Positions 32,430 through 42,848 of a DNA stretch of 64,000 nt are shown piece by piece. Position numbers and translations under genes: made by a program. Numbering within the stretch: position 1 is the first letter of the stretch; each line of letters opens with the position of its first letter. The notes beneath the pieces were generated by a model. The model did not search any database. It saw only the letters and a program-made list of their open reading frames with translations, and had not been told where the DNA came from. Location: positions 23,993,501 through 24,057,500 of the forward strand of contig NC_056540.1 of NCBI RefSeq assembly GCF_910596095.1. The letters run 5' to 3'. This DNA is from Thunnus maccoyii. Its lineage: Eukaryota; Chordata; Actinopteri; Scombriformes; Scombridae.

Positions 32430-35400
32430 CCACTGATTAGGAGCTAAGCTGTGGCATAAAAACCATTTATCTGCTGCAACACATGTGGCTTAGGAGGGTT
32501 TTTATGTGTTTGAGAAGAGCTTATTAAACGCCAGTAATTGGCAGCAATTAACGCACCCAGACACACATCCAGACAAAGGAAGAGACCATAACAACAAACA
32601 TGAATGGTAAAAAAAAAAACATCCAAAAAAGGCACAGAAATAAGGGGAGGGGTCACAAAAATACAGGCAAAAAGAAACAACAACACAATACACTGAAACA
32701 ATAGATTAAAGAGAGATGCTGAGACAGGCAGACAGGCCGAAAGAAAGACAGATGGGGGGGAAAGGGAGGGAGAAAAGAGGCATTAAATGAGGTTTGATTC
32801 CAGTCCAGAGGGATGCCTCACTTTAAATCTGCTGGTGAAAAGCTCCAGGCGGCCAATGAATTCCTTCTCCTGGAACAGACCCTGCAGGGCGCGCACACAC
32901 TGCAGACGCACTGGACTTTGCTGAGGGAAAGAAGACAGAGAACAGTAAAGCACACTTGATAACCTGCATGCAGACTACTGCCCAGGTCTGTTCATAGTGG
33001 ACATTTCTTTGTGGGAGAGTGTGTGTATGTGATCCTACATCTATTTCCAGATATTCTACAATTGTGTCTCCTGTGAGAGTCGCAGCTTATGAAGCATGAA
33101 TATTAAATAAAAAGCTGCTAAATTTGGATTACCCAATTCACATTACACTGCATTCCTCATCATTGCTAACTCCACTGTTGGCTTGTAGAGGATTGCAGAC
33201 ATATGTGCTACTTCTGTGACACCTGCTGTCATCAACTGCAGGTGGTAACACAGATAAAGGAATGACATCATAGTGACATGTTTTTAGTGCGTAGTCTGTT
33301 GTCTAATCCTGTGTGTGCTCCACCTTATCATGCAGGGTCCACCCCAGGTATTTAAGACATCCGTCACTGAGGAAGTCTTCAGGGTCCATTTTCACCCACA
33401 TGCCCATCTCCTCAATACATGCCGCCCGGATCTCAGGCAGCTGGTCACGGTAACGGTGCACAAACACACCACGGAAGGTGGCATTCATCATGGAGGACAG
33501 CTCTTCTCTGTTTTCCTGCAGCTACAGCACAAACGCAAAAACACATGCACACAAACGAAGACTGTAAACAAATCAGTAACATAGTCACCCGGGACTCTCG
33601 TCCATGTGTTCAACCAACTGTACGTACAGTCTGTGGTTCACCTGGCAAACCAGTCCTCACAGCTAAAAATTCTCTCATGTCCAACTTTTCTCAGGTTTTT
33701 ATAGTGACCGAGGATTGAATTTTACCATTTCTGTATCAGTCATTCTAGTGATCCATATCTATCACTAAGGGTAGGGAAGCAGGAGAGATTATATGATGTT
33801 TGATGATAGAAATATTATCATAGACACAAAATACTTTGTTTTGCTCCTAGTGTTACTTTACCAGTTGTAATATTGATCTAGACACTTAAAGACACCTTAT
33901 ATCAAGGTCAACGGGTAGTACATGCTCTCTCTCTATCTCTCAGAACTTCCATATGTTATAATGCATGAGAACAGCATAGGAAATTAGAAAGAGCACATTA
34001 TACATACAAGGCTGAACCTTCTCAACTGTCACCCAAGCTGGCAAGCAGGGTGAGAGAGCTGACTTTCCATTTTCCTGGAAATATGTCTGAAAAAGTGAAG
34101 TCGTCTTATATTCGGGGTTTAGACTATTACATGTTCACAACATCAGATATTCTTTTTGAATGGATGAAGTACCGGTGTAAAACTGACTCCTACATGGAGT
34201 GTTGCATTATGGGTTGTTTGTAGCCTTGATGTTGCTAAGCTAGCAAGTGTCTTAGAGTCAGTTAGCCCTGAATTTGTTTGGTAAGTCCAGTTTAAACCTG
34301 CAGGAGTTTCTGAAGGCTTGTGTGACATGTTTTTCTGCCACGGAGGAAATAAATTCATGACGAGTGAAAATGAGTCCAAAGCGTCTTCTGATGTCTCTAC
34401 TGTAGAAACGGATACGTCAAGCTGCCAAATACCACTGTCACAGATGATAAGGAGCACAAAAAGACAAACAGGTAGTCTTTCAAATGCTAACTGCTGGAGA
34501 AAATAATTCATAACCGCTTCCAAGAGCCTGGCAGGAGAGTGTGAGTATATAACTATACTATGATGTAAGTTATATTCAAAAAGTATTTTTCCAAAAAGAG
34601 GTGTTGGAAAACGGAGGTCATCTTATATTTGGGCCAATATGGTACTTTGAAAAATCTATTTAGTTGTTTAAAAAACGATTATTTCAGTCCCATCAGCCAA
34701 TAAACAACCTGTGTCCAACACACATGAACTTGGGAAAATGTTGGTCTTAAATGTGTGTGCTTGAGTTTTATTGCTTTGATCCCTTAGAAGATATTGCATC
34801 ATCCTTTGTACCATTCCCCATGAAAACAGAAAGAAATCAGCACCTTTAACACCCTGAACTACATGTGTATGAGTAAGTGTTGTGTGTACGTCACCTCACT
34901 GATGGTGGCCTGCAGCTCCTCCAGCCTGTCAGAGGCTCTGTCATGTTTCCCCTTGCTGTTCTCCATGTTGTGTCGCCGCTGGGTGGTCTGCAGCTGAACA
35001 GAGACTATCACAGCTACTTCCACCAGCCCAGTCATCAGCTTCATGGCTTTAAAGAGAAATACATTGCACACTGACAAGGCTGGACAGCACAGACAGAGCT
35101 ACCTGTAAGCAGAGGAAGAAGCCACCCACAGTGTGCTTCTTCAAAATGCCATTGTTTACTAATAACATTTCAGCTATGCAGCACAGATTTATTACTTCAT
35201 CCTCCTGACTAAAGCCTTACATCCCTTTTTAGAGAGAAATTCTTTGCCAGTACTGTACTTATCAGCCTAATGGCATAATGGATAGGCTGTGTAGTTTGGT
35301 TGAAAAGAGGGAAGAAGTCACATGAATGAGCAGAGGATACAAAAGAAACTACAAAGGCAAGCTGGATAAGAGTGCACTCTGAAAGACAAAGGAACTCCTC

Positions 35401-37091
35401 TAGCAACTAAAACAGATGTCAGCTGAATGGAGCAGTTTCTTCTGCCTCCCAGAGAAGCAGGAGCAAAACCTGTGGTACCACAGATGTGGAGTGCAGGTTT
35501 TCTTCCCTACCAACAACTGCGGCAAGTGATTACAATAATTAGCATACAAGAATGACAACTAATCAAAAATATTGTCCTTTGTGAAATCAGTTTTCAGTAA
35601 AGATGTGAAGATTGTACCGATATGCTTACCAAGCAGAGTGCTGGTGTGTCTGAAGGCTCTGACTTGGGAGTCAGACAGCCCAGTGAGCAGAGCCAGCAGG
35701 GAGGGGAAGAGGTACTCATCGTAAATTAGACTGTTCTGACAGGAGCGCACCAGAACCCGAGCAAACTCACACAGGCCGGCTTTGAAACGCTTCAGTTGGG
35801 GGCCTGGAGTGCACAGAGGGTAGTTCACCGAATCCTGGAGGAAGAAAGGAAACAAAAGAAATGGAGGAAATATCCCACACCACACTTTGTACAGTTAATT
35901 GAAGCAGAAATCTGTGACTTGCTCTGCTAATCACGAGCACATCATCGCCAAACCCGTGATTAAGCCATTAATGTGTCCATTTATCAGCATTAGTGTAATT
36001 AGTGTGTTCCATCAAGCCGTACTCCAGGGATATGGAGGTCACTCCACTTTTTCAACTAATTCCAGCAGGATTATTGTTAGTGAGTGAGGGGACGACTAAG
36101 ACTGTGAACTAAATTCAAACCTGCAGATCTGTAAAAACAATCTCTCTGTATTTTAATGCACTGGGTGATGGCAGATGAAAATAATATCCAACAAAAACAC
36201 AATTTACTCCTATTTGAGAAGCATTTTTTCCCTAAATACTGCTCTGCCTGGCTGTTTTAGGAAATTATTTTGCTTTTTAAAAAATGGAACTATGTATTCA
36301 TGACTCATTTTTGATCTTTTATGTCTACAGTAGGAACCAATGGATCTGGAGCTGAGTGCCTTAGACTCAGATAGGAAAGTAAAAAAGTATTGGTCTTTTC
36401 ATAGGATTTGTTGACAATTACCAAAATACAGAACATCCTTTAAACAAATCTGAACTACTGTTTTCCTTGAGCCTTTCTCACCTCATTGAACTCTTTGGTT
36501 AGTGTGCTGATGATTTCGGCATTCTCCATGCTGTCAAGCATCTCTCTGCTAACCACTCCTGGAAAAAAAAAAAAGACATAACGTTCCACATTAGAAATTG
36601 AAGTGAAATAAACACCTGAAAATAGATAACACACAATACTTCTGTTTCTTCTTCTTGACCCAAAAATTAAATTACATGCTTTGCTTTCTTTTCATTTTCA
36701 TTCAACACTCACAACATATTGATATGTTGTTGTCCTTCGACAGAGGATTAACACAGCCTCTGTATATTGCATTGTTAGCATACTGGGAGATCAATAGTTG
36801 ACTGCTGATCATTGCCTGTGCTGAAATTGGAAAGATAATCTGTTGAACTCTGACCCACAGCCCCCACTTCCACCTCTTGGCCTCCCTCCTGACCTCTGAC
36901 CTTTGCATCCGCAGGACTGAACAATGAAGTTGATGAGCACCAGCAGCCCCGCCTCGCGGCTTCGTTTGTAGCTGTCCAGCCACTCGTCAACCACCGTCTT
37001 AAGAATGACAGGGACACAGCAGCCAATGAGAGAGCTGCACTCAGATCAAAAGGCTGGAACATATAGTAACAATATTACACATACACACATG

Positions 37092-37123
<32 letters not shown>

Positions 37124-39254
37124 TTATATTTATTTATTTATACACACACACACATATATATATATATATAATTTTACATTGCTTTTATCTTTTTCTCTGT
37201 AACATGTGGGTTTGTATGCCCTATCCTTGACCCCCACCTTATATTCTCTGCTCCCTCTAAATTACAGTTTTATTCACCAATTCTTTTGCATAATCATTTT
37301 AGCCAACCGTGGCCGTGGCACCATAACACGGACAAAAACACTTCACTTCAGAGCATCTGTTGTTCCTCTTATAATGGGAGAACCTCTGACAAGAGTAGTA
37401 ACCTTGACATACAGTATAAATAGTCAAATTTGAACAGAAAATATGTGAGGAGACATTTAAATTTCGTGAACAACAGTTCAGAATCACCATCTGCACTGTA
37501 GAGTTGCTCCATACTGTAGTAGCAGACTTTTTTAACTGCTAAAAACACCTTTCATCCTCTATTGTTATGGTTATGGTCCTTTTTTTCTTGTTTTTAGCAA
37601 GAAAAGACTGGGCATGCACAGCACAACAATGGTTGGGATGGACGTGTGCTGCCAATCATTGATTACGCGACCCAACGAAAGCACTCCTCCCTCTTCGCAT
37701 ATCAAAGGCAATTCTGTAGGGTCACATCAGTCAGCCACTGACAGCGACATGATAATCTCTCTCATTGTCTGCTCTTACAGGCTTGTTTCTCTTCTTATTA
37801 GACATGCTCCCATCGGTACCTCCCTCTCTTCATATGTTTATCTCTATACCCCCAACCCCCTTCCTTCCATGCTCTTCAGTTGAGGGTTTGCTCACCACCA
37901 TGGCACTCTTTCCAGATCGGACAGCATCATAGATATCCTCTGCACTAATACCCTGGTTCCCCTCATTCAATCTCGTCACAGGCCTAGGAGAGGCCCGCCT
38001 GGAAGTCCCCCGGGAGAGCTGCTGCTTCTGCAGGGAGGGGTCTGGAGGAGCGGGGATGGGACTGCTACTGGGGCTGGACGTCACCCTCGATGCAGTTTTA
38101 CGCCTGGGTCTCTTGGGTGGCTTGGGATGAAAGAGACACAGAAGGGCAGCTCAGCAGGGGATTCAGAGTGAATTGATGTAGTCAACAGAATTAATGGTAG
38201 CTGTGGTGAGATAAGGTGAAGGCTTGAATCAAATACCTACCACAGTGTTGCTGTTTAGATCTATAGATTTAATTTCTGTTGACTGTTAAGCCTTTTCTTT
38301 TACAATAACTGAGATATGTTCAACAATGATAATCTCCAAGGGATAAACTGATTCAACACCAAAAATCCTACAATAATTTGACAAGATCATAGCCCTGATC
38401 TACTGCCTGGTGAATAACTTGCATCTAAATAAGAGTGAATAATTTCGGGAGAGAATCAGTTTATTTACCAGAGGTTTGGGCAAGGCCTGTTTTTTCCGCT
38501 TTGAGGCTTTCATCGTGACCTCAAAGTCACTGCCAGAGTCTGTGAAGTCATCCAAAGCATCAAGGCTGAAGGGAGAGGGAAGAAAATTGACTTAAATCTT
38601 GACATCAACAAATCATTATTACTAAGACTAACAAAATTACAGAGCTCATTAGTTACCAGGGTTAAATTCTTTTTTGGATAATCTGTGCATGAGTCAGTAA
38701 TTCTTACCCTCATGTTCCCTCATTATAGTCTCAAGTTATTGTAGCAGACAATAACTTAACACATTATAGAGGTGCCAGAAAATTACTCAATTAATTCCCT
38801 CAAATTAATATCATTATCGTTGTCTTTTGATTTCCTTTAGAGCTGCAACAACTGATCGATTAGTTGCCAACTATTACAGTAATTGCAAACTATTTTGATA
38901 ATTGATTAATCATGTTGAGTTATTTAAGAAATGTCCAAATTCCAGCTTCTCAAATGTGAATGTGTCATGGTTTCTTTACTCCTCTATGATAGTTAACTAA
39001 ATATCTTTGGCTTGTGGACTGTTGGTCAGGACAAAACTGTCTTTGTTAAACACTCTATGTTTGACATTTCTCATGAATTTATTGGATATTCACGAAAATG
39101 AATGATTACCTAATATTTACAGTTTGCTCAACAACTATAGATTTAAATTTTACTTTGACTTGTGATGGGTGTCTCTTCAGGTGAAATGAATGAGTGAAAC
39201 CCTTGCTAGGCTTGGCTGAAGTTACCTGTCCCAATCTGAGTCTCCACCTGCCAT
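16130..39254 (-). CDS. stag3: Cohesin subunit SA/STAG, most likely meiotic STAG3
   Basis: HEAT-repeat cohesin subunit that binds the kleisin and SMC ring in the nucleus; STAG3 is the meiotic form. Thirty-one coding exons join in phase to 1220 residues (human STAG3 is ~1225). Exon ends: 39226-39254, 38469-38565, 37896-38120, 36901-36997, 36482-36558, 35630-35834, 34895-35046, 33324-33515, 32822-32920, 32213-32292, 30402-30509, 29300-29396, 28553-28655, 28182-28285, 27670-27762, 27186-27278, 26223-26423, 25635-25702, 25458-25545, 24221-24301, 22119-22211, 21689-21857, 20738-20868, 20067-20168, 19325-19458, 18870-18992, 18460-18638, 17742-17937, 16936-17037, 16729-16822 and 16130-16180. Diagnostic blocks are [19 protein letters not shown] (~220), the stromalin domain [20 protein letters not shown] (~310), [11 protein letters not shown] (~490) and DGIRFAF (~925). 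The acidic N-terminus starts [10 protein letters not shown]. Paralogue choice rests on neighbours mcm7 and gpc2, as in human 7q22; divergence from STAG1/2, especially in the C-terminal third, agrees. A probable non-coding exon lies near 39757-39830. Confidence 0.93.
17118..17400. repeat. Dispersed repeat in stag3 intron
   Basis: A segment with GGTCCACCACTTTGTTCCAG, GGATGGATTGACATGAAAT and TGGTCCCCAGAGGATCTGAC blocks resembles an abundant fish repeat that I recall from percomorph genomes. There is no second copy in this window to confirm it. It immediately precedes MITE copy B. Confidence 0.4.
17413..17683. mobile_element. ~355-bp hAT-like MITE, copy B, 3'-truncated
   Basis: Begins TACAGCTGCAACTAACGACT and follows the family through GATATTCAGTTTACTGTC to TTCACATTTGAGAAGCTGGA, then stops in an A-rich run. 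The right terminal repeat is absent. Lies in a stag3 intron. Confidence 0.75.
18134..18335. repeat. Diverged MITE-like fragment related to the ~355-bp family
   Basis: The left part GTGCTGAAACAATTAGT and right part ATGATCATTAGTTGCTGC are inverted relative to one another and resemble the family ends. The interior is short and diverged (ATATCTTTGAATTTGGACTG). Could be a deletion derivative. Confidence 0.45.
21190..21250. repeat. Perfect 27-bp inverted repeat with 7-nt loop
   Basis: Left arm 21190-21216 (TTCCCCTAACCTGACGTGCC...) and right arm 21224-21250 (ACCATCTGGCACGTCAGGTT...) are exact reverse complements around GTAACAA. It sits in the stag3 intron between exons 21689-21857 and 20738-20868. 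The neighbouring 20940-21180 contains weaker inverted pieces (GCAGCTGGATTTCG at ~20946; CGAATCCAGCTGC at ~21055). A foldback transposon end is the simplest reading. Confidence 0.9.
22262..22840. mobile_element. Non-autonomous hAT-like element, 579 bp
   Basis: Terminal inverted repeats TAGGGCTGTAGT and ACTACAGCCCTA bound the element exactly. It is flanked by GAGAAATC (22254-22261) and GATAAATC (22841-22848), an 8-bp target duplication with one mismatch. Subterminal TTGGTCGA / TCGACCAA-type sequence is also inverted. No transposase frame inside. Lies in a stag3 intron. Confidence 0.85.
22957..23312. mobile_element. ~355-bp hAT-like MITE, copy C, full length
   Basis: Left end TACAGCTACAACTAACGATT and right end ACTAATCATTGCAGCTCTA are inverted repeats. 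Length is 356 bp. Flanks AAGTATCA and AAGCATAA match at 6 of 8 positions, consistent with an old 8-bp duplication. Confidence 0.8.
24416..25018 (+). mobile_element. Internally deleted hAT transposon with a degenerate BED zinc finger
   Basis: The ends TAGAGATACACCGACTGATCG and (reverse complement of the right end) TAGAGACGCACTGATTGCAAT are terminal inverted repeats. Flanking TTACAAAC (24408-24415) and TTACAAAT (25019-25026) match at 7 of 8, as for hAT insertions. A plus-strand frame ending at 24786 contains [22 protein letters not shown] and [11 protein letters not shown], the skeleton of a ZBED-type BED finger. The second cysteine of the zinc pair is missing and the frame stops straight afterwards, so no transposase domain remains. 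Lies in a stag3 intron. Confidence 0.85.
26499..26715. repeat. Probable fragment of a TTAA-type MITE
   Basis: Begins TTAAAGGGGAAGTGCACTGA, similar to the first bases of other TTAAAGG-starting teleost MITEs, including the one at 45290. No matching right end was found, so it is either truncated or a chance resemblance. Confidence 0.35.
29399..29456. repeat. (CA)n microsatellite
   Basis: Uninterrupted CA dinucleotides beginning 3 bases upstream of the stag3 exon at 29300-29396, so they sit in its acceptor region. Length change here could affect the polypyrimidine tract. Confidence 0.95.
29606..29703. repeat. (TA)n microsatellite
   Basis: Long TA run with short CATACA interruptions in a stag3 intron. 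Open frames of alternating tyrosine and isoleucine across it are artefacts of the repeat. Confidence 0.95.
29850..30262 (+). mobile_element. Possible solo LTR
   Basis: About 400 bp whose last part has a CAATAAACTT poly(A)-signal context (~30196), then a GGAGCCTGCGGAGTCTCTTC stretch ending AACAATTATTCAACA, which looks like the R-U5 end of a retroviral or gypsy LTR. No internal gag or pol sequence and no second LTR are present. The left edge is uncertain and no target duplication was confirmed. Confidence 0.4.
30608..30991. mobile_element. TTAA-flanked MITE, ~384 bp
   Basis: Left end TTAAAGGTGTAGTGTGTAGA...TTAGTAGCATCTAG and right end CTAGATGCCACTAAATCCTACACACTGG...CCTTTAA are inverted repeats about 35 bp long, bounded by TTAA on both sides. 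TTAA duplications point to a piggyBac-type mobiliser. Lies in a stag3 intron. Confidence 0.85.
31391..31885. mobile_element. TTAA-type MITE, ~495 bp, with long terminal inverted repeats
   Basis: The left TTTTTCAAGTCAGTCTTAAAACAATAGTCAGGTG segment (31410-31443) is the near-perfect reverse complement of 31832-31868 (CACCTGACTATTG...GACTTGAAAAA). The left edge is TTAAAGGATAG; the right edge has decayed. It is in the same stag3 intron as the element at 30608-30991. Confidence 0.75.
32383..32426. repeat. (CA)n microsatellite
   Basis: Perfect CA run about 90 bp upstream of the stag3 exon at 32213-32292. A shorter CA run lies beside the acceptor at 32297-32320. Confidence 0.95.
37091..37171. repeat. 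(TA)n / (CA)n compound microsatellite
   Basis: TA run, TTTATA imperfect units, a short CACACA tract and another TA run, about 95 bp upstream of the stag3 exon at 36901-36997. Confidence 0.9.
38838..39045. mobile_element. ~355-bp hAT-like MITE, copy D, truncated, in stag3 intron 1
   Basis: Begins TAGAGCTGCAACAACTGATC and runs through AGTTAACTAAATATCTTTGG and TGTTGGTCAGGACAAAAC, where family similarity stops. It interrupts the segment that is otherwise paired with the duplicate at 40645-41369; the duplicate lacks the MITE. Confidence 0.7.
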
Positions 39255-39886
39255 GTTTGATGAGGTACCAGAGATTGAAGAGTGACTTTGAGTAGCTGGT
39301 TGGCTGGTCTTTGCTAATACTTGAAAAAAAACCTATTGTGTGGGAGAGAAGACAAGATTATCTAAAAAAAAAAATCACCTACACACACAAATGAACATTA
39401 CCTAGCTAATGGCATAGCCTCCTCCAAAATATCCTTAAAATGTCCGTTAGCTATTTGACAAGCAACCATCTTGCGTTTTTCAACAGTAGGTAGTTTACAT
39501 CGTAAATTCTGATTTAGTTATAGGTTAACTTAGCTACACGATGTTTTCTAACTCACAACTAGTTATATAACAATTATTCGGAGAAATATGATACCCATTT
39601 AGTTGCTAATTGGCGTTAGCTTTAAAAAAAAGGATGGCTCGGTAACCTACAAGCTAACGATCCCCACAGAGGCAACTTCAGCTTCAAAGATAGTAGCTCG
39701 CTAACTCCTACAACAACAAAAATCATTAGCAAACTAATGACACAATTTTACCACCTGATAATATGATTATTATCAATACTTTCCTTTCTTGTGAGGCTTT
39801 TTAATCGGGATTTTTTTTTCTCTTTCTCTCGTCGACAAAATCAGTCGGAGGACGCGGTAAAGTACGCAAAGCGATTCTGGATGCCG

Positions 39887-39976
39887 ATTGGCCAGAACCC
39901 CATCAGACGAGAAGATGATTGGTCCTTCAAGAAGAACTCTTGATTATCATTGGTCATTCCCGCCGACATACGTCAT
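39887..39976 (-). promoter_or_regulatory. stag3: stag3 promoter: three CCAAT boxes at 31-bp spacing plus CRE-like site
   Basis: On the stag3 strand CCAAT occurs at 39887-39891, 39918-39922 and 39949-39953, all in the same orientation and exactly 31 bp apart. TACGTCA follows at 39970-39976. NF-Y binds CCAAT, and arrays at about three helical turns are typical of cell-cycle promoters. A pyrimidine-rich stretch near 39810-39835 could hold the transcription start. A 5' UTR exon (donor near 39757) would then splice to the acceptor at 39332. Confidence 0.6.
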
Positions 39977-40644
39977 GGTACTTTTTTAGTTTTTCGCTTT
40001 TGTAGGCTGAAATGTGTAACAAAATAATAAACTTTCAATTGAATTTTAAAGTGTAAAATCGATTCAGAGTAATACATACACATTTATTGCAATATTGCAA
40101 ATATTGCAATTATTTTTTTTCTAAGCTCACATTAAAATTTACTCACTCTATTATATATTTATACATTTATATTGTATTATACTGTATATGTGGAGAAATC
40201 CAAGCTGTCTGCTCTGTCTGCCCGTCCAGTTTTTTGGGACCCTGAGGTGGTTGGCTCAGCTGCTCCCCGCCCCGCCACCGCAGGCTCCTCACCCCTCTCC
40301 CCCTGTCGGTCCTCTGCACGGTCCATTGTTCTGTGTTTGATGGACTAGGACCAGAGTCAAGCCAGTCAGGGTGAAACACATAACTTCTGGTCAGACATTT
40401 CACAATAAAATGGCTATTCCCAAGGCAAACAATGACAGTGACAATAATACATTAAGCCCCTCATGCAATGTTATATAAATTCCTATTTCTATTATTTCCA
40501 TGTAGCCCAAATAATGATAAAGACCGCAAATTTTATTTAATCTTTATTTAATCAGGCAGTCTCATTGAGATTAAGATCTATTTTCCAAGCAAGGCAAGAG
40601 AACAAGAAACATTCATAAGACAAGAACACAATCACCAGACAGAA

Positions 40645-41369
40645 CCAACGAATCATTATTACTAAGACTAACAAAGTTACAGGGCTCATTAGCTTCCAGG
40701 GTTAAATTATTTTTTGGATAATTTGTGCTGATGAATCAATAATTTATATCTTCCTGTACTGTAGCATATAATAACATGACACATAGAGATGCCCAGGAAT
40801 TACTGAATTAATTCACTAAAATAAATATCATTATTCCATTTCTCGTCAGCCATAAAGTCTTTTCTTCTCAATTGCAAAGATGTTTAACCAAGATTATGGA
40901 GCTTATTATTTTCTCCCACTGTAAATGTCAATTTCGCACTGTACAATAAATATTATTGTGGACCCAGGTGTTGCAAAGCAGCATCCTTGTATTTGCCCCA
41001 TTATCACCAATCTTATGGATCAAATGTGGGATGAAGTCATTTCAATCTATAATGTCATTATTTTGATTTTGGACTGAAGTGTGAGAATATACTGTAATTC
41101 AGGTTTGTCTTTGTTAAACACTTGATGTTTGACATATTGAATGGTTTTAAAGTATAACATCATTTTTGATCTCTATATTTGAGCAAACAAATGAATGGTT
41201 ACCAAATATTTACAGAATCCACAACAACTATACATTTTAATTTTACTTTGACTTGTGATGGGTGTCTAGAGCTGAAATGCATAATTGAAACATCTGCGTT
41301 CGCTAGGCTTGGCTAAATTTCCCTGTCCAAATCTGAGTCTCCACTTGCCATATCATGGTGAGGCACCAG
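40645..41369 (-). pseudogene. Degenerate duplicate of stag3 intron 1 and first coding exon
   Basis: Blocks at 40645-40850 and 41105-41369 match 38606-38810 and 39045-39272 in the same order and orientation, about 2.04-2.10 kb away. Shared landmarks are AATCATTATTACTAAGACTA, TTTACTTTGACTTGTGATGG and AATCTGAGTCTCCAC. The copied exon (41323-41351, the same 29 nt) still reads ATGGCAAGTGGAGACTCAGA, encoding MASGDSDLD where stag3 has MAGGDSDWD. Its donor GT has become GG and no second exon follows, so it cannot work as stag3. The middle differs: stag3 has a truncated MITE, the copy has unrelated sequence. Confidence 0.85.
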
Positions 41370-42208
41370 GCAGAGGTGGCCCATAGTATAGGCCACATAG
41401 GCAGTCCCCTAGGGTGCCAAATGAGGGAGGGGGCACCAAATAAGTGGGATATGTTTTTTTTTTCTTGCAGACAGGTGTGCTTGTATACAGCTTTTGGAGA
41501 TATGCACTTGTTCTACCTTCTTAATATTTTTCCTCTTTTTCCCCATTGACCTACAGGGTTTTCATCTGGTTTCATTTTCAAAGCCTTACTGGTCAGTCAG
41601 TTTTCACCTGACAACCATCAAACTTCATTTTCTACCTCAGGCAATGTCACCAAACACTCACTGAATGGCAGCCTTGACCCCCCACTTGCCTTTTAGTCTG
41701 GAGGACTGTGGGGACTTTGTCTGGGCCGGAGGTACCATTGTTGCACTTCTAGTGTGAATGCATATATTCACTATTATTACACTTTTTGGGGTCTCCAATC
41801 TAAAATCTCACCCAGGGCACCATTATAATCAGGGCCTGGCACTAGGGATTGAAAGCTTGTTGCATTACCTTTTTGTGAAGTTGAATTTTGCAATGAACAA
41901 TGAATACAATCATGGACCCAGGTGGTGGCCAGCAACATCCTATCCATCCATCCATCATTTACCCATTACAGTATCACTAGTCTTGCTGGTCAAATGTGGG
42001 GTGAAGACATTTCAATATCAACTGATGTTATGTCTATTAAACATGATGTTTCGGGAAAATGAGCACAGGATTTTGTTTGCGACACAACATCCTAGTTGAT
42101 ACTGATGAGTAATAAAAGTACCAAAAATTTAAAAAAACATGGACTTTGCAATGAGACAGATGTATCAAAGAAGTTACTGCACTGATATTTTCAAATGTTT
42201 TTCTATAG

Positions 42209-42421
42209 CAGTGGTTCTCAAACTTTTTCCACGACAAGGACCCCCAAACTGACACAAATTAGACAACAGATTCCCATCTGATTTTTGCTTTTAGATGTTT
42301 TATTACAAGAAGTGTGTGAAACTAAAATAGTCATACATTGTCATTTTGTTACTTATGGATGGAATTGTAGTGCCGGGGACCCCTTTGAACTCCCTCAAGG
42401 ACCCCACTTTGAGAACCACTG
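42209..42421. mobile_element. CAGTGGTTCTCAAACTTTTT-type hAT MITE, 213 bp
   Basis: Left end CAGTGGTTCTCAAACTTTTT and right end TTTGAGAACCACTG are inverted repeats. Flanks TTCTATAG and TTCTACAG match at 7 of 8. A second member is at 56719-56982 with the same internal ACACAAATTAGAC and TTACTTATGGATG marks. Confidence 0.88.
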
Positions 42422-42798
42422 TTCTACAGATTACTATTCTTATGCATTTACTTTGAAAGTAAATCTCCCTCGTGTTCCGGTGTCAGTCCTGCAGGCTTCA
42501 CACAGTTTGTCTGTTTGATGATGCTGAAAGGGACGGGAGTGCCCCATTCACTCTGCCTTTACATTTACGTACAACAGCGGATCTCCCAGGAAGGACAAAT
42601 TACCTGGACACGGAAACATATGTGTGAAAAAACTAGATGCATCTGTTCATTGCACTTATCGGGGAAAACTATGACTGTTTTAAACGACTGACGATTTGGG
42701 ATACTGTTACTCGTTTTACTTTTGCGCGCATCTAAACCGGCCAGTCATTCATTCATTCATTCATTTATTTATAAGCTGCTGCACCCATAGTCTGTTTT

Positions 42799-42806
42799 TA
42801 TATAAA
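42799..42806 (+). promoter_or_regulatory. gpc2: Candidate TATA box of gpc2
   Basis: TATATAAA followed by a CCCGCCCCCCCACC GC-box-like run, about 43-50 bp upstream of the gpc2 start codon. If used, transcription would begin near 42830 with a very short 5' UTR. Confidence 0.45.
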
Positions 42807-42848
42807 CCCGCCCCCCCACCTGCTGTCTGGTGGAGCCCTGCGGTGAGG

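Larger units (their letters stand above)
39980..42790. other. Intergenic region between divergent stag3 and gpc2
   Basis: Head-to-head intergenic interval. It holds a degenerate direct duplicate of stag3 intron 1/exon 1 (40645-41369), a pair of related segments (40930-41035 and 41880-42030) and a small hAT-like element (42209-42421). At 40535-40620 is a GGCAGTCTCATTGAGATTAAGA sequence that resembles a widespread fish repeat. No independent gene is recognised. Confidence 0.6.

Noticed and set aside
34143-34523. 126-residue minus-strand frame inside a stag3 intron
   Set aside because: No recognisable domain, the phase does not fit stag3 exons on either side, and it lies in probable repeat sequence.
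42696-42848. Upstream in-frame ATG extending the gpc2 N-terminus
   Set aside because: It would bury the signal peptide behind about 51 residues of repeat-like sequence (an ATTC run), and it lies upstream of the likely TATA box.
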